A stretch of DNA of 64,000 bases. It comes from Rebecca billardiae RCC1528. Taxonomy: Eukaryota > Haptophyta. Positions 19,901-30,806 of the stretch are shown one piece after another. The position numbers and the translations under genes are program-made. Each line of letters begins with the position of its first letter. The first letter of the stretch is position 1. Below the pieces are notes generated by a model, which was not told the origin of the DNA, ran no database searches, and saw nothing but the letters and a program-made list of their open reading frames with translations. The stretch spans positions 2,170,001 to 2,234,000 of the forward strand of contig OZ251229.1 of the NCBI GenBank assembly GCA_965240325.2. Reading direction: 5' to 3'.

Positions 19901-22463
19901 CGGCGGAGGCGGCGGCGGTCGCGGGCGCCGCCGCCTCCACGCCCACGCCCATCTTCGTCGCCAGGTCCGACCAGAACTCCGGGTACGTCTTGTCGACGCA
20001 CGCGGCGTCGAGCAACGTGACGCCGGGCACGGCGCAGCCGAGCGTTGCAAAGGACATCGCAATCCGGTGGTCCTTGTAGCAGTGGATGCGCGCGGGGCGG
20101 AAGGCGGAGGGGTGCATGCCGGTGACGCGCACGCCGTCCGCCGTCTCCTCGCACTTCACGCCCAGCTTGCGCAGCTCCGTCACCGTCGCCTCGATCCGGT
20201 TGCACTCCTTCACGCGCTGGTTTGCCACGCCGGAGATTGTCGAGGTGCCGTCCGCGACCGCGGCGAGCGCCGCGGCCGTCATGAACGCGTCAGTCATCGA
20301 CTCCATGTCCAGGTCGAAGGGCTTGAGGCGCACGCCGGCGGGCGGGCCCGTGACGCGCGTCTCGCGCTCGGTCTGCTCCACCTTGCACCCCATCGTCTCG
20401 CACAGCGAGTAGAACGCCGCGTCGCCCTGCGTCGACTTGGAGCCGATCGCCTCGGCGACGACGGTGCCCCCGGAGATGGCGGCGATCGCAAGCGGGTACG
20501 TTGCGCTGGAGGCGTCGGCCTCGACCTCGACGAGGGGCGGGTTGACGTAGGTGCCCTTGGGCACGCGGTACGTCGTGCTCCCCTCGCGCTCCACCTGCAC
20601 GCCGAACTCCGCCATCAGCTGCACCGTCATCTCGATGTACTGCTGCGAGACTGGCGCCTCGGGAAGGCTTAGCACGACGGGCGCGCGCGCGTACGGCGCC
20701 GACAGCAGTACTGATGAGACGAACTGCGACGAGACCTTGCCCGAGAGGCTGACCTGCCCGCCGGGGAGGCCGCGCGCGCGCACGACGATCGGCAGCGAGT
20801 TCGACGACTCGAGGTGCTCGATGTCGCACCCGATCGCGCGCAGCGCCGACGTGAGGTCGCCAATCGGCCGCTCCTTCATACGAGGGTCACCCGTGAGAGT
20901 CGTGCCAGGCGCGCCCTTCGCCTCGATCAGCGCGCACGTGGAGGTGAGGAAGCGCGAGGCGGTGCCCGCGTTGCCCAGGTACAGCGGCTTGTCCGTCGAC
21001 GGGCGCAGCCGCCCGCCGCACCCGTCCACGCGCAGCACCTCGCCGCCCTCCTCCCATGCAAATTTGGCGTCGGAGATGAGCTGCAGCGCGGTCAGCATCA
21101 CGTGAGTGTCGTCCGAGTGGAGCAGCCCGCGCAGGCGGCACGGCCCCTTGCCGAGGGCGGCCATGAGGAGCACGCGGTTCGAGATGGACTTGGAGCCGGG
21201 CACGCGCACGCGGAAGTCGAGCGAGCCGTACGCCGGCGGCACCACCGTCAGCGCGCTCGCCAGCAGCCGCTCGAGGTGCGCGATGGCCACGGGCTGAGGC
21301 GTGTCGTGTGAGCTGCCGATACCCGTCACAATCGTGCAGCGCACGGCGCCCGCGGCGTTCTTCTTGTCGAGCTTCATCTTGTCGAGCAGCGCGCTCACCT
21401 CGAGCCCCGGCGGCAGCGCGGTGGGCAGCCCCAGCGCCTTGAGGCACCGCGTGATCCGCCCCACCGCCGCGGTGGTCAGCTCGCCCAGGTCGCGCGCGAG
21501 CGCCGCCTCGATCACCATGCCGATCGACACGCACTCGCCGTGCAGCAGCGCGGGCGACATGAGCGCCTCGATGGCGTGGCCGACGGTGTGCCCGAAGTTG
21601 AGGGTGGAGCGCAGCCCCGTCTCCTTCTCGTCGAGCGCCACCACCTCCGCCTTCAGCCGGATCGCCTCGCCCGTCGCGTGCGCCACCGCGTCCGGCTCCA
21701 GCTCAAGCAGCTCCTTGGCCGCCGCCTCCACAGCCTCAAAGAGGGGCGCGCAGCGGATGACGCCCATCTTGACGACCTCGGCGAGGCCCTCTGCGACCTC
21801 GCGCCTGCCGAGCGAGCGCAGCAGGTCGACGTCCGCGAAGACGCGCCGCGGCTGATGGAACGCGCCGATCAGGTTCTTGCCCGCGGGCACGTTGACGGCC
21901 GTCTTACCGCCGACGGACGAGTCTACGATGGCCATCATCGAGGTGGGCACCTGGAAGACGGGCACGCCGCGGAGGTAGGTTGCGCTGACGAAGCCGCTCA
22001 GGTCGCCCACCACGCCGCCGCCCAGCGCCACCACGCACGTGTCGCGCACGCAGCGGTTGGCGAGCATGAAGTCCTCGACCGCCTCCTTCACGCGCCGGTC
22101 CTTGGACTTCTCGCCGGGCGCGATGGCGTAGTGCAGCGGCGTGATGCCGCGCTTGGCGAACGCGGCAACGAGCTGCTCGCCGTACAGCCCCCACACCGTC
22201 TCGTCGCTCAGGATCACGTACTTGCTCGCCTTGAAGCCGTCCGCCTCGAGCGCGGCCGCAATCTCGTCCGGCACGCGCGCAAACAGCCCGCGGCCGACGA
22301 CCACCTCGCTGCCGCCCACGACGGGGATGCGGCGGAGGCCGTCGGAGCCCACGGTGGCGCGTGGCTGCTTGGCGCTCGGGCCCTCCTCCGATGTCGACGG
22401 GCCTGCCGCCGCCTTGGGCGGCGTCGCGCCCTTGCGCGGCGACACGCGGCGCTTGGGAGCCAT
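16979..22463 (-). CDS. Pentafunctional AROM polypeptide (shikimate pathway steps 2-6)
   Basis: Five exons join in frame to 1596 aa, the usual AROM length: 22463-18888, 18670-18532, 18357-17917, 17721-17444, 17335-16979. Domain order is canonical. 3-Dehydroquinate synthase: ALGGGVVGDLSGFVSATYLR and VDSSVGGKTAVN. EPSP synthase: LGNAGTASRFLT, RMKERPIGDL and CYKDHRIAMSFATLG. Shikimate kinase: GMRASGKTSLGTAAARAL and STGGGVVESE. Type I 3-dehydroquinase: LELRADLL, STHDFHRTPT and the Schiff-base Lys in AIAKLVLRAES. Shikimate dehydrogenase: GSPVGRSPSPAMHNAAF, SVTIPLKEQ, GAVNTLI, GDNTDWIGI and QGVAQFELW. Together these convert DAHP to EPSP. The first 45 residues are basic and lack a signal peptide, so the protein is probably cytosolic, unlike plant shikimate enzymes. 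The start is the first ATG; an in-frame upstream GTG extension has no family similarity. Confidence 0.96.
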
Positions 22464-22756
22464 GATGACGAGCACAGGGCAGGCAATCAGCCGACGACGG
22501 CCAGCGGGCCACGCGCCCAGCTCGCGAGGGAGAGCCGCACGGGTGCGCAGGATCGGGATGTCGGAGCGCAAATCTGAATGCAGCGCTTGTGACCTTGTCG
22601 ACCGACTGTTTGCGGTGGTCCGGACCACCCGTTCCCGGATTCTCACCGCTCCCACGACTCACGAGCCCAGAAAGGGCGGGACCCTGACGTTTGAGGCCCC
22701 AATCCGCCCCGCCCACGGAGCCCTCCCGCCCTTCCCGCCGCCGCGCACCACACACC
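22464..22756. promoter_or_regulatory. Divergent promoter region, AROM / multi-pass membrane protein
   Basis: These 293 bp separate two start codons facing away from each other. No defined element was recognised; the call rests on arrangement. Confidence 0.35.
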
Positions 22757-25011
22757 ATGGTGACGGCGAGCCAGCTGCTCGCGGCACCGTCGGCGAGCGA
22801 CCGGAGCTCGGCGGCCAGCATTCCCGCTGACCGCACCTCGAACCTCTCCTCCACCCCCTCGCGCTCGAGCCGCTTGTCCGTCACGCGCGCGTCGGTCGCA
22901 TCCAACGTCAAGCGCGCGAGCACGACCGCGCGGATGACGCTGCTGGACACCGCGCGCAGCTCGCTGCTGTACGCGGTGTCCGCGCTGGGCTGGGCGATCC
23001 TCATGTGCCTCCCCTCCCTCGCGCTCATCGGCGCGCGCTACCCGCTGCTCAATGCGTGGGGGTGGTCGCTCATCAAGCACGACCCACTGCTGGAGCACCC
23101 GCCCAACCCGGAGTACCACCTCGGCGGCGCGCCCGCGTCAGCCGCGGACATCCCAAGCGAGCACTTCACGCTGGGCTGGCTCGCGCACCTCGAGGAGGGC
23201 GTCGAGGTCAACACGCAGCTCCTCGCCGCCCTCATGTTCGTCGTGCTGCACGTGACGCTCACGCACGCGAAGGCGGCCGAGCAGGAGTTTCGGTCGGTGC
23301 GCAAGCTCGTGCTGATGTCGGCGGCGCCGCTGATGGTCACGCAGATGGTCGGCCGCGTGCTCTCGTTCTCAAGCCCCATGCTCGCCACCGCGCTCATCTG
23401 GCTCCCCGCGTGGTTCGTCCTTGTGATGGTCGGCCGGCGGTGCAGCGAGCCGCTCGGGTGCAACAACTTCTTCTGGTGCCTGAGTTTCGAGCACGCGGGC
23501 TTCTGGCTGCTCGGCATCTGCTACATGTACGTGCTCGTGCCGCTCGTGATGGTCTCGCAGCCCGGCCGGCAGGTGGTCTACCTCGTCATCGCCCTCCCCG
23601 TGATCAAGACCGCGGCGACCATGACCTCCCGCTTCGGCGGCTTCTGCGCGACCGGGCTGCCCGCAGAGCACAAGATGGTCTTCGGCCTGATCGTGCCCTG
23701 TGCGCGCACGGGGCCAGCGCGGCGAGGGGCGGGGGGGGGGGGCGAGAGTGGGGGGCGTGGCGGCGGGGCGATACGCGAGGGCGACACCACTCACGCACCC
23801 AGTGCATTGCCACGTACACCCTGCTGCGCACGCTCCCGCGCTGACACGCGCCCCGGCGCGCCCGCGGCGCGGCGCGCGCGGCTGTGCCCGCCTGCCTACA
23901 GGTGTGTCTGGCTTCACCGGCCGCATGCTCATCGCCACCGTGCCCTCGCGGACGGCGCGTGGCATCACCGTGTTGCTCACTGCCGCAACGGCCGTGCTGA
24001 TGCGCGTGCAGGAGTCCGTCCGGTGCGGCCGCGCTCTACGCCCGCCGCCGCCGCGCGCGCGCGCGCACATCAAGGCTCATGTGCGCCGGGTGTCGCCGCG
24101 CGCCGCCGCACGCGCGCGTGCACCCGCACACCTGCACACGCGCAGCGAGAAGAACATCGGCAAGTACAAGATCGCCATCCGCTCGTGGCTCGAGCGGCAC
24201 ACGGCCAAGCACCAGGCGGCGCGCGCGGCCAAGCGCGGGCTGAAGCCGCCCAAGCAGCAGCTGCCGGGCTCGCCCGCCACCCTGCCCACGCTCGTCATGT
24301 CCTCCGCCAAGGTGGCTGACGTGGAGAGCGCCCCAACTGCCGGCGCGCCGGCGGGGGCTGGCTCCGCCGAGGCCGTGGACGGTGCCAGCACGCCTACGGC
24401 CGACAGCGCCGGTGCACAGATCGCGCTCCCGGAGCCAGCCGCGCCGGACGCGACCGCCGCCAAGCCCAAGCCTGCGCCCAACCCGTGAGCGCCGCGCCGC
24501 GCCCGTGCGCACACGGCTGCGCGCGCCCGCTCGCGGCCAATGCGCCCGCGCGCGTGCGCTGACGCGCCCCGCCCCCACGTCGCCCCCTTCTGCCGCGCGC
24601 GCCCCGCTCCGCAGCAAGCTGATGGTGCACCAGTTCTTCATGGTGGAGAGTGAGTGCGAGATCGCCAATATTATCCTCGCCACCGTGGCCATGTACTTGT
24701 ACCGGATTGGGCACTCGCCCGAGCAGGTGGCGGATACGTCGGTGCCGCTGCTGCTGCTCGAGCTCTTCCTCACGCTCTCCATCGAGGTCGGCGTCGACGC
24801 GGTCAACGCCTCGTGGATGTACTTCTACGAGGGCTTCCGCTTCGAGCACAAGCACCTTGACACGTCGCACCGCATCACAATCACGGCGTTTATCATGATC
24901 GGCGTGACGGTGATGGCGCGCTTCACCTCGCCGTACACCGTCTGGTCAGCGCAGGGCATCAAGCCCGTCGTCTACCAGGGCGAGCTCTACTGGCAGTGGG
25001 CGTACGAGTGA
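22757..25011 (+). CDS. Multi-pass membrane protein of unknown family
   Basis: Four exons join in frame to 599 aa: 22757-23699, 23902-24022, 24146-24484, 24615-25011. Donors are GTGCGC, GTGCGG and GTGAGC; all acceptors are CAG. The first 70 residues are Ser/Thr/Ala-rich and probably cytosolic. About ten hydrophobic segments follow, for example LLYAVSALGWAILMCLPSLA, LLAALMFVVLHVTLTHA, WLLGICYMYVLVPLVMVS and VPLLLLELFLTLSIEVGVDA. Between helices 7 and 8 is a 110-residue polar loop, first basic, then Ala/Pro-rich. I first considered an MBOAT acyltransferase, but the catalytic His/Asn blocks are not evident. The gene is divergent from AROM. It could be a transporter or channel; function is unknown. 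Confidence 0.75.
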
Positions 25012-25401
25012 GTGTGTGGGCCCTCCAGCCGCCAGCGACCGCCATTGCGCCGCGCGCGCTCTGTGCTCGCGCCGCTGGCGATCGCCTTCGCGCCGCACGC
25101 GCGCTCACGCACAGTCGCGGCGCAGCCCAGCCCGTCACGGAATGGGTCGCGCACACTCTGAAGATGCACCCTGCTGAGCATGACGTGTGCAGCCCGAGTT
25201 GCCCGCAGCCTCGCCCCGCCATGATATTGAGGAAGCCGGCGGCCATTGAATATCCGGCTATCGCGTGGAAGTGGCTCTGAATGTGCCAGGATGGCGGTCT
25301 TCCCGCGCGAGCCGCTCATTGGCTGCGGCGCGAGGATGAAGCTGCACCCTGAACTCTCGGCGGTCTCGAAGGCCCGCGCCCGGCCTCCGCTGGACGCCGC
25401 G

Positions 25402-28400
25402 ATGAGCCGCGCCGTCGCATCGACCCTGCTGCTCGCGTGCGGCGTGTGCGGGCTACATGCGGCGTCGCCCTGGGCGCGTCTGCATCCTGTCGTGCCGCGC
25501 ACGCCGCTCGGCTCGCGCCTGCGCTCGCGCGTCACTCTGTCGACCGTAGAGCGCACAGCTGCCGCGGAGCCCACACGCGCTGCCACCGCACCAGAGGGCG
25601 ATGACGGCGAGCAGCGCATCGTGCTCATCTCAGGCTTCGAGTCGTTCAACGTCGAGCTCTACCGCCAGTGCGCCGCCGAGCTCGCCGAGGCCATCCCGGG
25701 CGTGCGCGTCGACGTGTTCAGCGACCGCGACCTCACGGCACGCCGGGCGGAGGTTGAGACGGCGCTCGAGCGCGCGGACGCGTTCGTCGGTGCGCGCGCG
25801 CGCGCGCGCGCGATCGCGGCCGAGCGCCAGCATGCTGGCACGCCTGACCCGCGCCTGTGCGCCGCCTCTGCCTCTGCACGCCGCTGCGCCGCGTGCGCGG
25901 CGCTGCGCGCTGCGCGCGGCCGTGCGTCCTCGCGCGCCGCGGTGCGCTCCGGCGCAGGCTCGCTCCTGTTCGACTATGACGACGTCGAGTTCCTGCTGCC
26001 GCGCGTGGAGGCGGTGCGTGGCCCACGGCTGGTCTTCGAGTGCGCGACCGAGCTCATGGCCGCGAACCGAGTCGGCTCGTTCGAGATGGCGGGCTCGGAC
26101 GGCGCGTCGGCCGGCCCTCCGCCCGCCGTCAAGGCCGTCCTGAGCAAGTTCGGCTCCGGCAAGGAGGAGGACAAGCTGGCGGGGTACCTCAAGCTGCTCA
26201 AGGTGGGCCCGGAGCTGCTGTCGCTCGTGCCCGGCGAGAAGGCGTCGGACCTGCGCTCGTGGCTCACGGCCTACCGCTACTGGAACCAGGGCGGCAAGTC
26301 GAACGTGCGCGCCATGCTGACGATGCTGGCCCAGCAGCACTTGCTGCCTGCGAAGCGCGCGCAAGCGCCGCACGGGGGCGGCTCGGCCGACGGCGGCGGC
26401 GTGGAGGCGGCGCTGGCGGAGGTGGAGCTGCCCGCGCTGGTGGAGACGCCGGCGCTCGGGCTGCTCCACCCGCTCGCGCGGGGGCGCTACTTCGCCACGC
26501 CCGCGGAGTACGTGCGCTGGCGCGAGTCGGACGCGTGCGCGGCAGAGGCGGAGCGCGCTCGGTTCTCGCTCGCGCCGCCGGGCGCGCCGCGCGTCGCGGT
26601 GCTGCTGTTCCGCAAGCACGTGATCACGGAGCAGCCGTACATCCCGGCGCTGCTCGCGCAGCTCGAGGCCGAGGGCCTCTGCCCCGTCCCGATCTTCATC
26701 AACGGCGTAGAGGCTCACACGGTCGTGAGAGACCTTCTCACCTCCGAGCGCGAGCGCGAGGCGGTGCGCGCGGGCCGCGCGCGGTACGAGCCGAGCTTCG
26801 ACGCGGCGGGCGCGGCGACGGTCGACGCGGTGGTGAACACGATCGGCTTCCCGCTCGTCGGCGGCCCGGCCGGCTCGATGGAGGCCGGCCGCAACGTGCC
26901 CGTGGCCCAGCAGTTACTCTCGCAGCTTGATGTCCCATACATCGTCGCCGCGCCGCTGCTGCTGCAGGATCTGGTCTCGTGGAAGCGCGACGGCGTGCAG
27001 GGGCTGCAGTCGGTGGTGCTGTACGCGCTGCCCGAGCTCGACGGCGCGATCGACACGGTCGTGCTCGGCGGGCTGGCGGGCGACCGGATCGGACTGGTTC
27101 CGGAGCGCGTGCGCAAGCTGGCCGCGCGGCTCAAGGCTTGGGTCCGCCTTCGGCGCACGCCCAAGCAGGAGCGAAAGGTGCGGCGCTGCGCCCGCCGCGC
27201 TGCCCTCGGCGTGTCCTCCGCGCGGGCGCGTGCACTGGCCCGTGCTTGCGCCGCGCCGTGCACGCGACAAGCGCGCGGTTTGTGCGTGTGCCGCGCGCGC
27301 GCACGCGCACCCCTGGGCAGCGTCAACACGCGCGCCCGCACTGCGCGCGCGCACTCTCGCCTGCCTATGTTTGCTGCCCGCGGCCCGCGCGTGCGTGTGT
27401 TCCGCGCGCGTGGCCCGCTGCGACGCGCGCCGCAGCTCTCGGTCCTGCTGTACGGCTTCCCGCCCAACGTGGGCGCGGTCGGGACGGCGGCGCTGCTCAA
27501 CGTGCCGGCCTCACTCGAGCAACTGCTCGGCGGGCTTCACGCTGAAGGCTACGACCTCGGCGGCTGGGCAGACGACCCCGCGGCCAGCGGCGAGGCGCTC
27601 GTGGCGGCGCTCGCGCTGCTCACGCGCGACGACGCGATCGCGGCCGGCCCGTCGCGCATGGAGCAGCTGCTCGAGGCGGCGGCCGAGCGCGCGCGCGCGG
27701 GCGACAAGACAGTCAGCGCGGCGCTCGGCACGGACGGCGCCGGCCTGGGCGGCGCGCGCGTGCGCGCGGTCGAGCTGCGCGGCGCCGAGCTGCGGTCAGC
27801 GCTCGGGCCGACGCGGGCGGCGCAGCTCGAGAAGTGCTGGGGCGACCTCCGCGACCGCTCGCCCGGGCCCGGCGTGTCCGCGGACGGCGGGCTCGTGGTG
27901 GCAGGGCTTCAGATTGGCAACGTTTGGATCGGCGCGCGCGCGCCGCCCGACCACGGCCGCGGGTCGGCGTTTGCGCGCGCGCGCGCGCGGCAGCCGTCTT
28001 CGCCGCGGCCTGACGCCGCCGGCGCCCCGCGCCCCCGCCCGCCCGCCCTCGCGCGCGCGCGCGCGCGTGCAGGCGTGCAGCCGCTGCTCGGGCTGGAGGG
28101 CGACCCGATGCGGCTGCTCTTTGAGCGCGACCTCACGCCGCACCCGCAGTACGTAGCGTTCTACCACTGGCTGCGCTCGCCCCCGGAGCAGGGCGGGCTG
28201 GGCTCGCAGGCGCTGGTGCACTTTGGGATGCACGGTGCGGCGCGGCGGGGGCCGGAGAGGGTGCCACCCGGCGCCGAGCGAGCGCGCGAGCACAGCGCGC
28301 GCGCGCGGTGACGCGCACCCGCCATCTCCCCCACACACGCGCGCCCGGCGCGCGCGCGCGCGCGCGCGCTTGCGACCAGGCACTGTCGAGTGGCTGCCGG

Positions 28401-30613
28401 GGCAGCCGCTGGGCAATGACGCTCGCTCGTGGCCAGACACGCTGCTCGGCGACACGCCCAACCTGTACATCTACGCCGCCAACAACCCGAGCGAGTCCAC
28501 GCTGGCGAAGCGGCGCGGGTACGGCACGCTCGTCTCCCACAACGTGCCGCCGTACGGCCGCGCGGGACTGTACCTCGAGCTCGCGCAGCTGCGGGAGCTG
28601 GTGGACGAGTATCGGGCGGCGCGCGCGGCGGGCGGCGAGCAGGACGAGGCGGGCGCTGCGCTGCGCGCGCCGATCGCGAGCGCGGCGGCGCGCGCCGGGC
28701 TGCTCACGGAGGTGCCGTGGGAGGCGCCGGACGGCGCGGACGGCGCGCACGAGGCCGTAGCGCCGGCCGCGCTCTCCGCCGACGCCGACCCCGCCGACGC
28801 CGAGGACGAGTCGGAGCGGATCGCGGCCGCGCCGGGGTCGCAGTTTGACGCCTGGCTCGGCCGGCTGCTGGCCTATCTCGCCGAGCTGCAGAATCGGCTC
28901 TTCTCGAGCGGCCTGCACACGCTCGGGGCGACGCCGGGCGCGGAGGCGCTCGAGTGTTACCTGGAGGCGTACTGCGCGGGCAAGCTCTCACACGCCGCGG
29001 TGCGGGCGATCGCGGCGCTGCCGGCGGACGCGCCGCTCGGCGAGGCCGCGCGCGCCGAGGGCCTCACCGCGATTGAGGCGGAAGCGCTCCGTCAGGAGGC
29101 GGCCGCCGCCGCGCCGCCCAATGCGCTACAGTGGCTCATGGAGCAGCTGCAGGCATGGCAGCGAACGCTGGCGCCGGCTGACTCGGCCGACGCGGCCGAC
29201 GCCGGCGCGCCGCCCGCCGACGCCGACGCCGACGCCGTCTCCGACGCGAGGCGCGCGCTCGCGGACGCGCACGCGGTCCGCGCCCTCCTCGGCCGCTCGG
29301 CGGAGGAGCTCGGCTCGCTGCTCCGGGGGCTCGACGGCGGGTACGTGCCCGCCGCGCCGGGCGGCGACCTGCTGCGCGACGGCGCGGGCGTGCTGCCGAC
29401 CGGGCGCAACATCCACTCGCTCGATCCGTACCGCATGCCCTCCGAAGGCGCGTGGGCGCGCGGCCGGCTCGCCGCGCAGCGCATCCTCGAGCAGCACCGC
29501 GCGGCCAACCGCGGCGCCTACCCGGAGACGGTCGCGGTCACGATGTGGGGCCTCGACGCGATCAAGACGCGCGGCGAGTCGGTCGCGATCGCGCTCGAGC
29601 TCGTCGGCGCGCGGCCTGTGAAGGAGGGTACCGGCCGCGTCGTGCGCTTCGAGCTCGTCCCGCTCGCGGAGCTCGGCCGGCCGCGCGTCGACGTGCTCGC
29701 CTCCCTCTCCGGCATCTTCCGCGACTCCTTTGCCAACGTGGTCGACCTACTGGACGACCTGTTCGAGCGCGCGGCCGCGGCGGATGACGAGCCGGCCGAG
29801 CAGAACTTCGTCAAGAAGCACGCGGACGAGCTGCGCGCGCAGGGCGTGGAGCGGCCGGCCGCGCGGCTCTTCTCCAACCCGCCCGGCGACTACGGCTCAA
29901 TGGTCAACGAGCGCGTCGGCTCGGGCGAGTGGGAGCAGGCGGCCGAGCTGGGCGACACGTGGGCGTCGCGCAACGCCTACTCGTATGGCCGCGCCGAGCG
30001 CTCGGCCGACGGAACGGCGCGCGCGCCCGGCGCCGCGCGCCCCGAGGTGCTCGACAAGCTGCTCTCGACGACCGAGCGCGTCGTGCAGGAGGTCGACTCC
30101 GTCGAGTACGGGCTGACGGACATCCAGGAGTACTACGCCAACACGGGCGCGCTCAAGGTGGCGGCGGAGCAGCGCGGCGGGCGCGAGCGCGTCGCCGTCT
30201 CGATCGTCGAGGCGTTCGCCGGCGGCGACGACGTGCGCCCGCGCGACCTCGAGCAGACGCTGCGCCTCGAGTACCGCTCGAAGCTGCTCAACCCGAAGTG
30301 GGCGGAGGCGATGGCGGCGCAGGGCGCGGGCGGCGCGTACGAGGTGTCTCAGCGCATGACGGCGATGGTCGGCTGGGCCGCCACCTCGCGCGTCGACAAG
30401 TTCGTCTTCGACGGCGCCGCGGAACGGTACGCGCTCGACGCGGAGATGGCCGCGAGGCTGCAGCGCGCCAACCCGGAGGCCTTCAAGAACGTCGTGCGCC
30501 GGCTGCTCGAGGCGGCCGGCCGCGGGCTGTGGGACGCGGAGGAGGACGTTGTCGACCGCCTCAAGGAGCTGTATGAGGAGGCCGACGACCTCGTCGAGGG
30601 CGTCGGCACGTAA
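25402..30613 (+). CDS. chlH: Magnesium-protoporphyrin IX chelatase, subunit H (plastid-targeted)
   Basis: This is the large porphyrin-binding subunit that, with ChlI and ChlD, inserts Mg2+ into protoporphyrin IX, the first step committed to chlorophyll. Five exons join in frame to 1499 aa: 25402-25789, 25958-27177, 27436-27931, 28073-28234, 28380-30613. Family blocks seen: LFDYDDVEFL, YRYWNQGGKSNVRAML, NTIGFPLVGGPAGSMEAGR, GFPPNVGAVGTAALLNVP, GLQIGNVWIGVQPLLGLEGD, ALVHFGMHGTVEWLPG, IYAANNPSESTLAKRRGYG and ALYDQ-region equivalents near the end. The N-terminus has a signal peptide (MSRAVASTLLLACGVCGLHA) followed by a basic, Ser/Thr-rich stretch, typical of a secondary plastid. Intron 3 begins with GC, not GT. 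Ala/Asp-rich inserts near residues 900-1000 lengthen the protein. Two upstream in-frame ATGs (for example 25336) would bury the signal peptide. Confidence 0.95.
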
Positions 30614-30806
30614 GCCTCGCGCAGCTGTTTCTTACTACTCTGCCGATTTGTGGCACCGCGCGGCGGTGCCATCAATCAGAGTCGTCAGGATCAGAATCAC
30701 GGTTCATGCCGTGTGACGACGCGCCACGTCGTCTGCTACCCCATTCTCTCATCCGTCATGCATCCGTGGCACTCATGGCACCACTGTGATTGCTCATCGT
30801 CATTAG

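Noticed and set aside
22464-22655. N-terminal extension of AROM that could be a plastid leader
   Set aside because: The open frame upstream has no ATG before 22463 and no hydrophobic signal segment.
22757-25011. MBOAT/DGAT1 acyltransferase
   Set aside because: The hydrophobic profile and position suggested it, but the catalytic His and Asn blocks of MBOAT proteins are absent.
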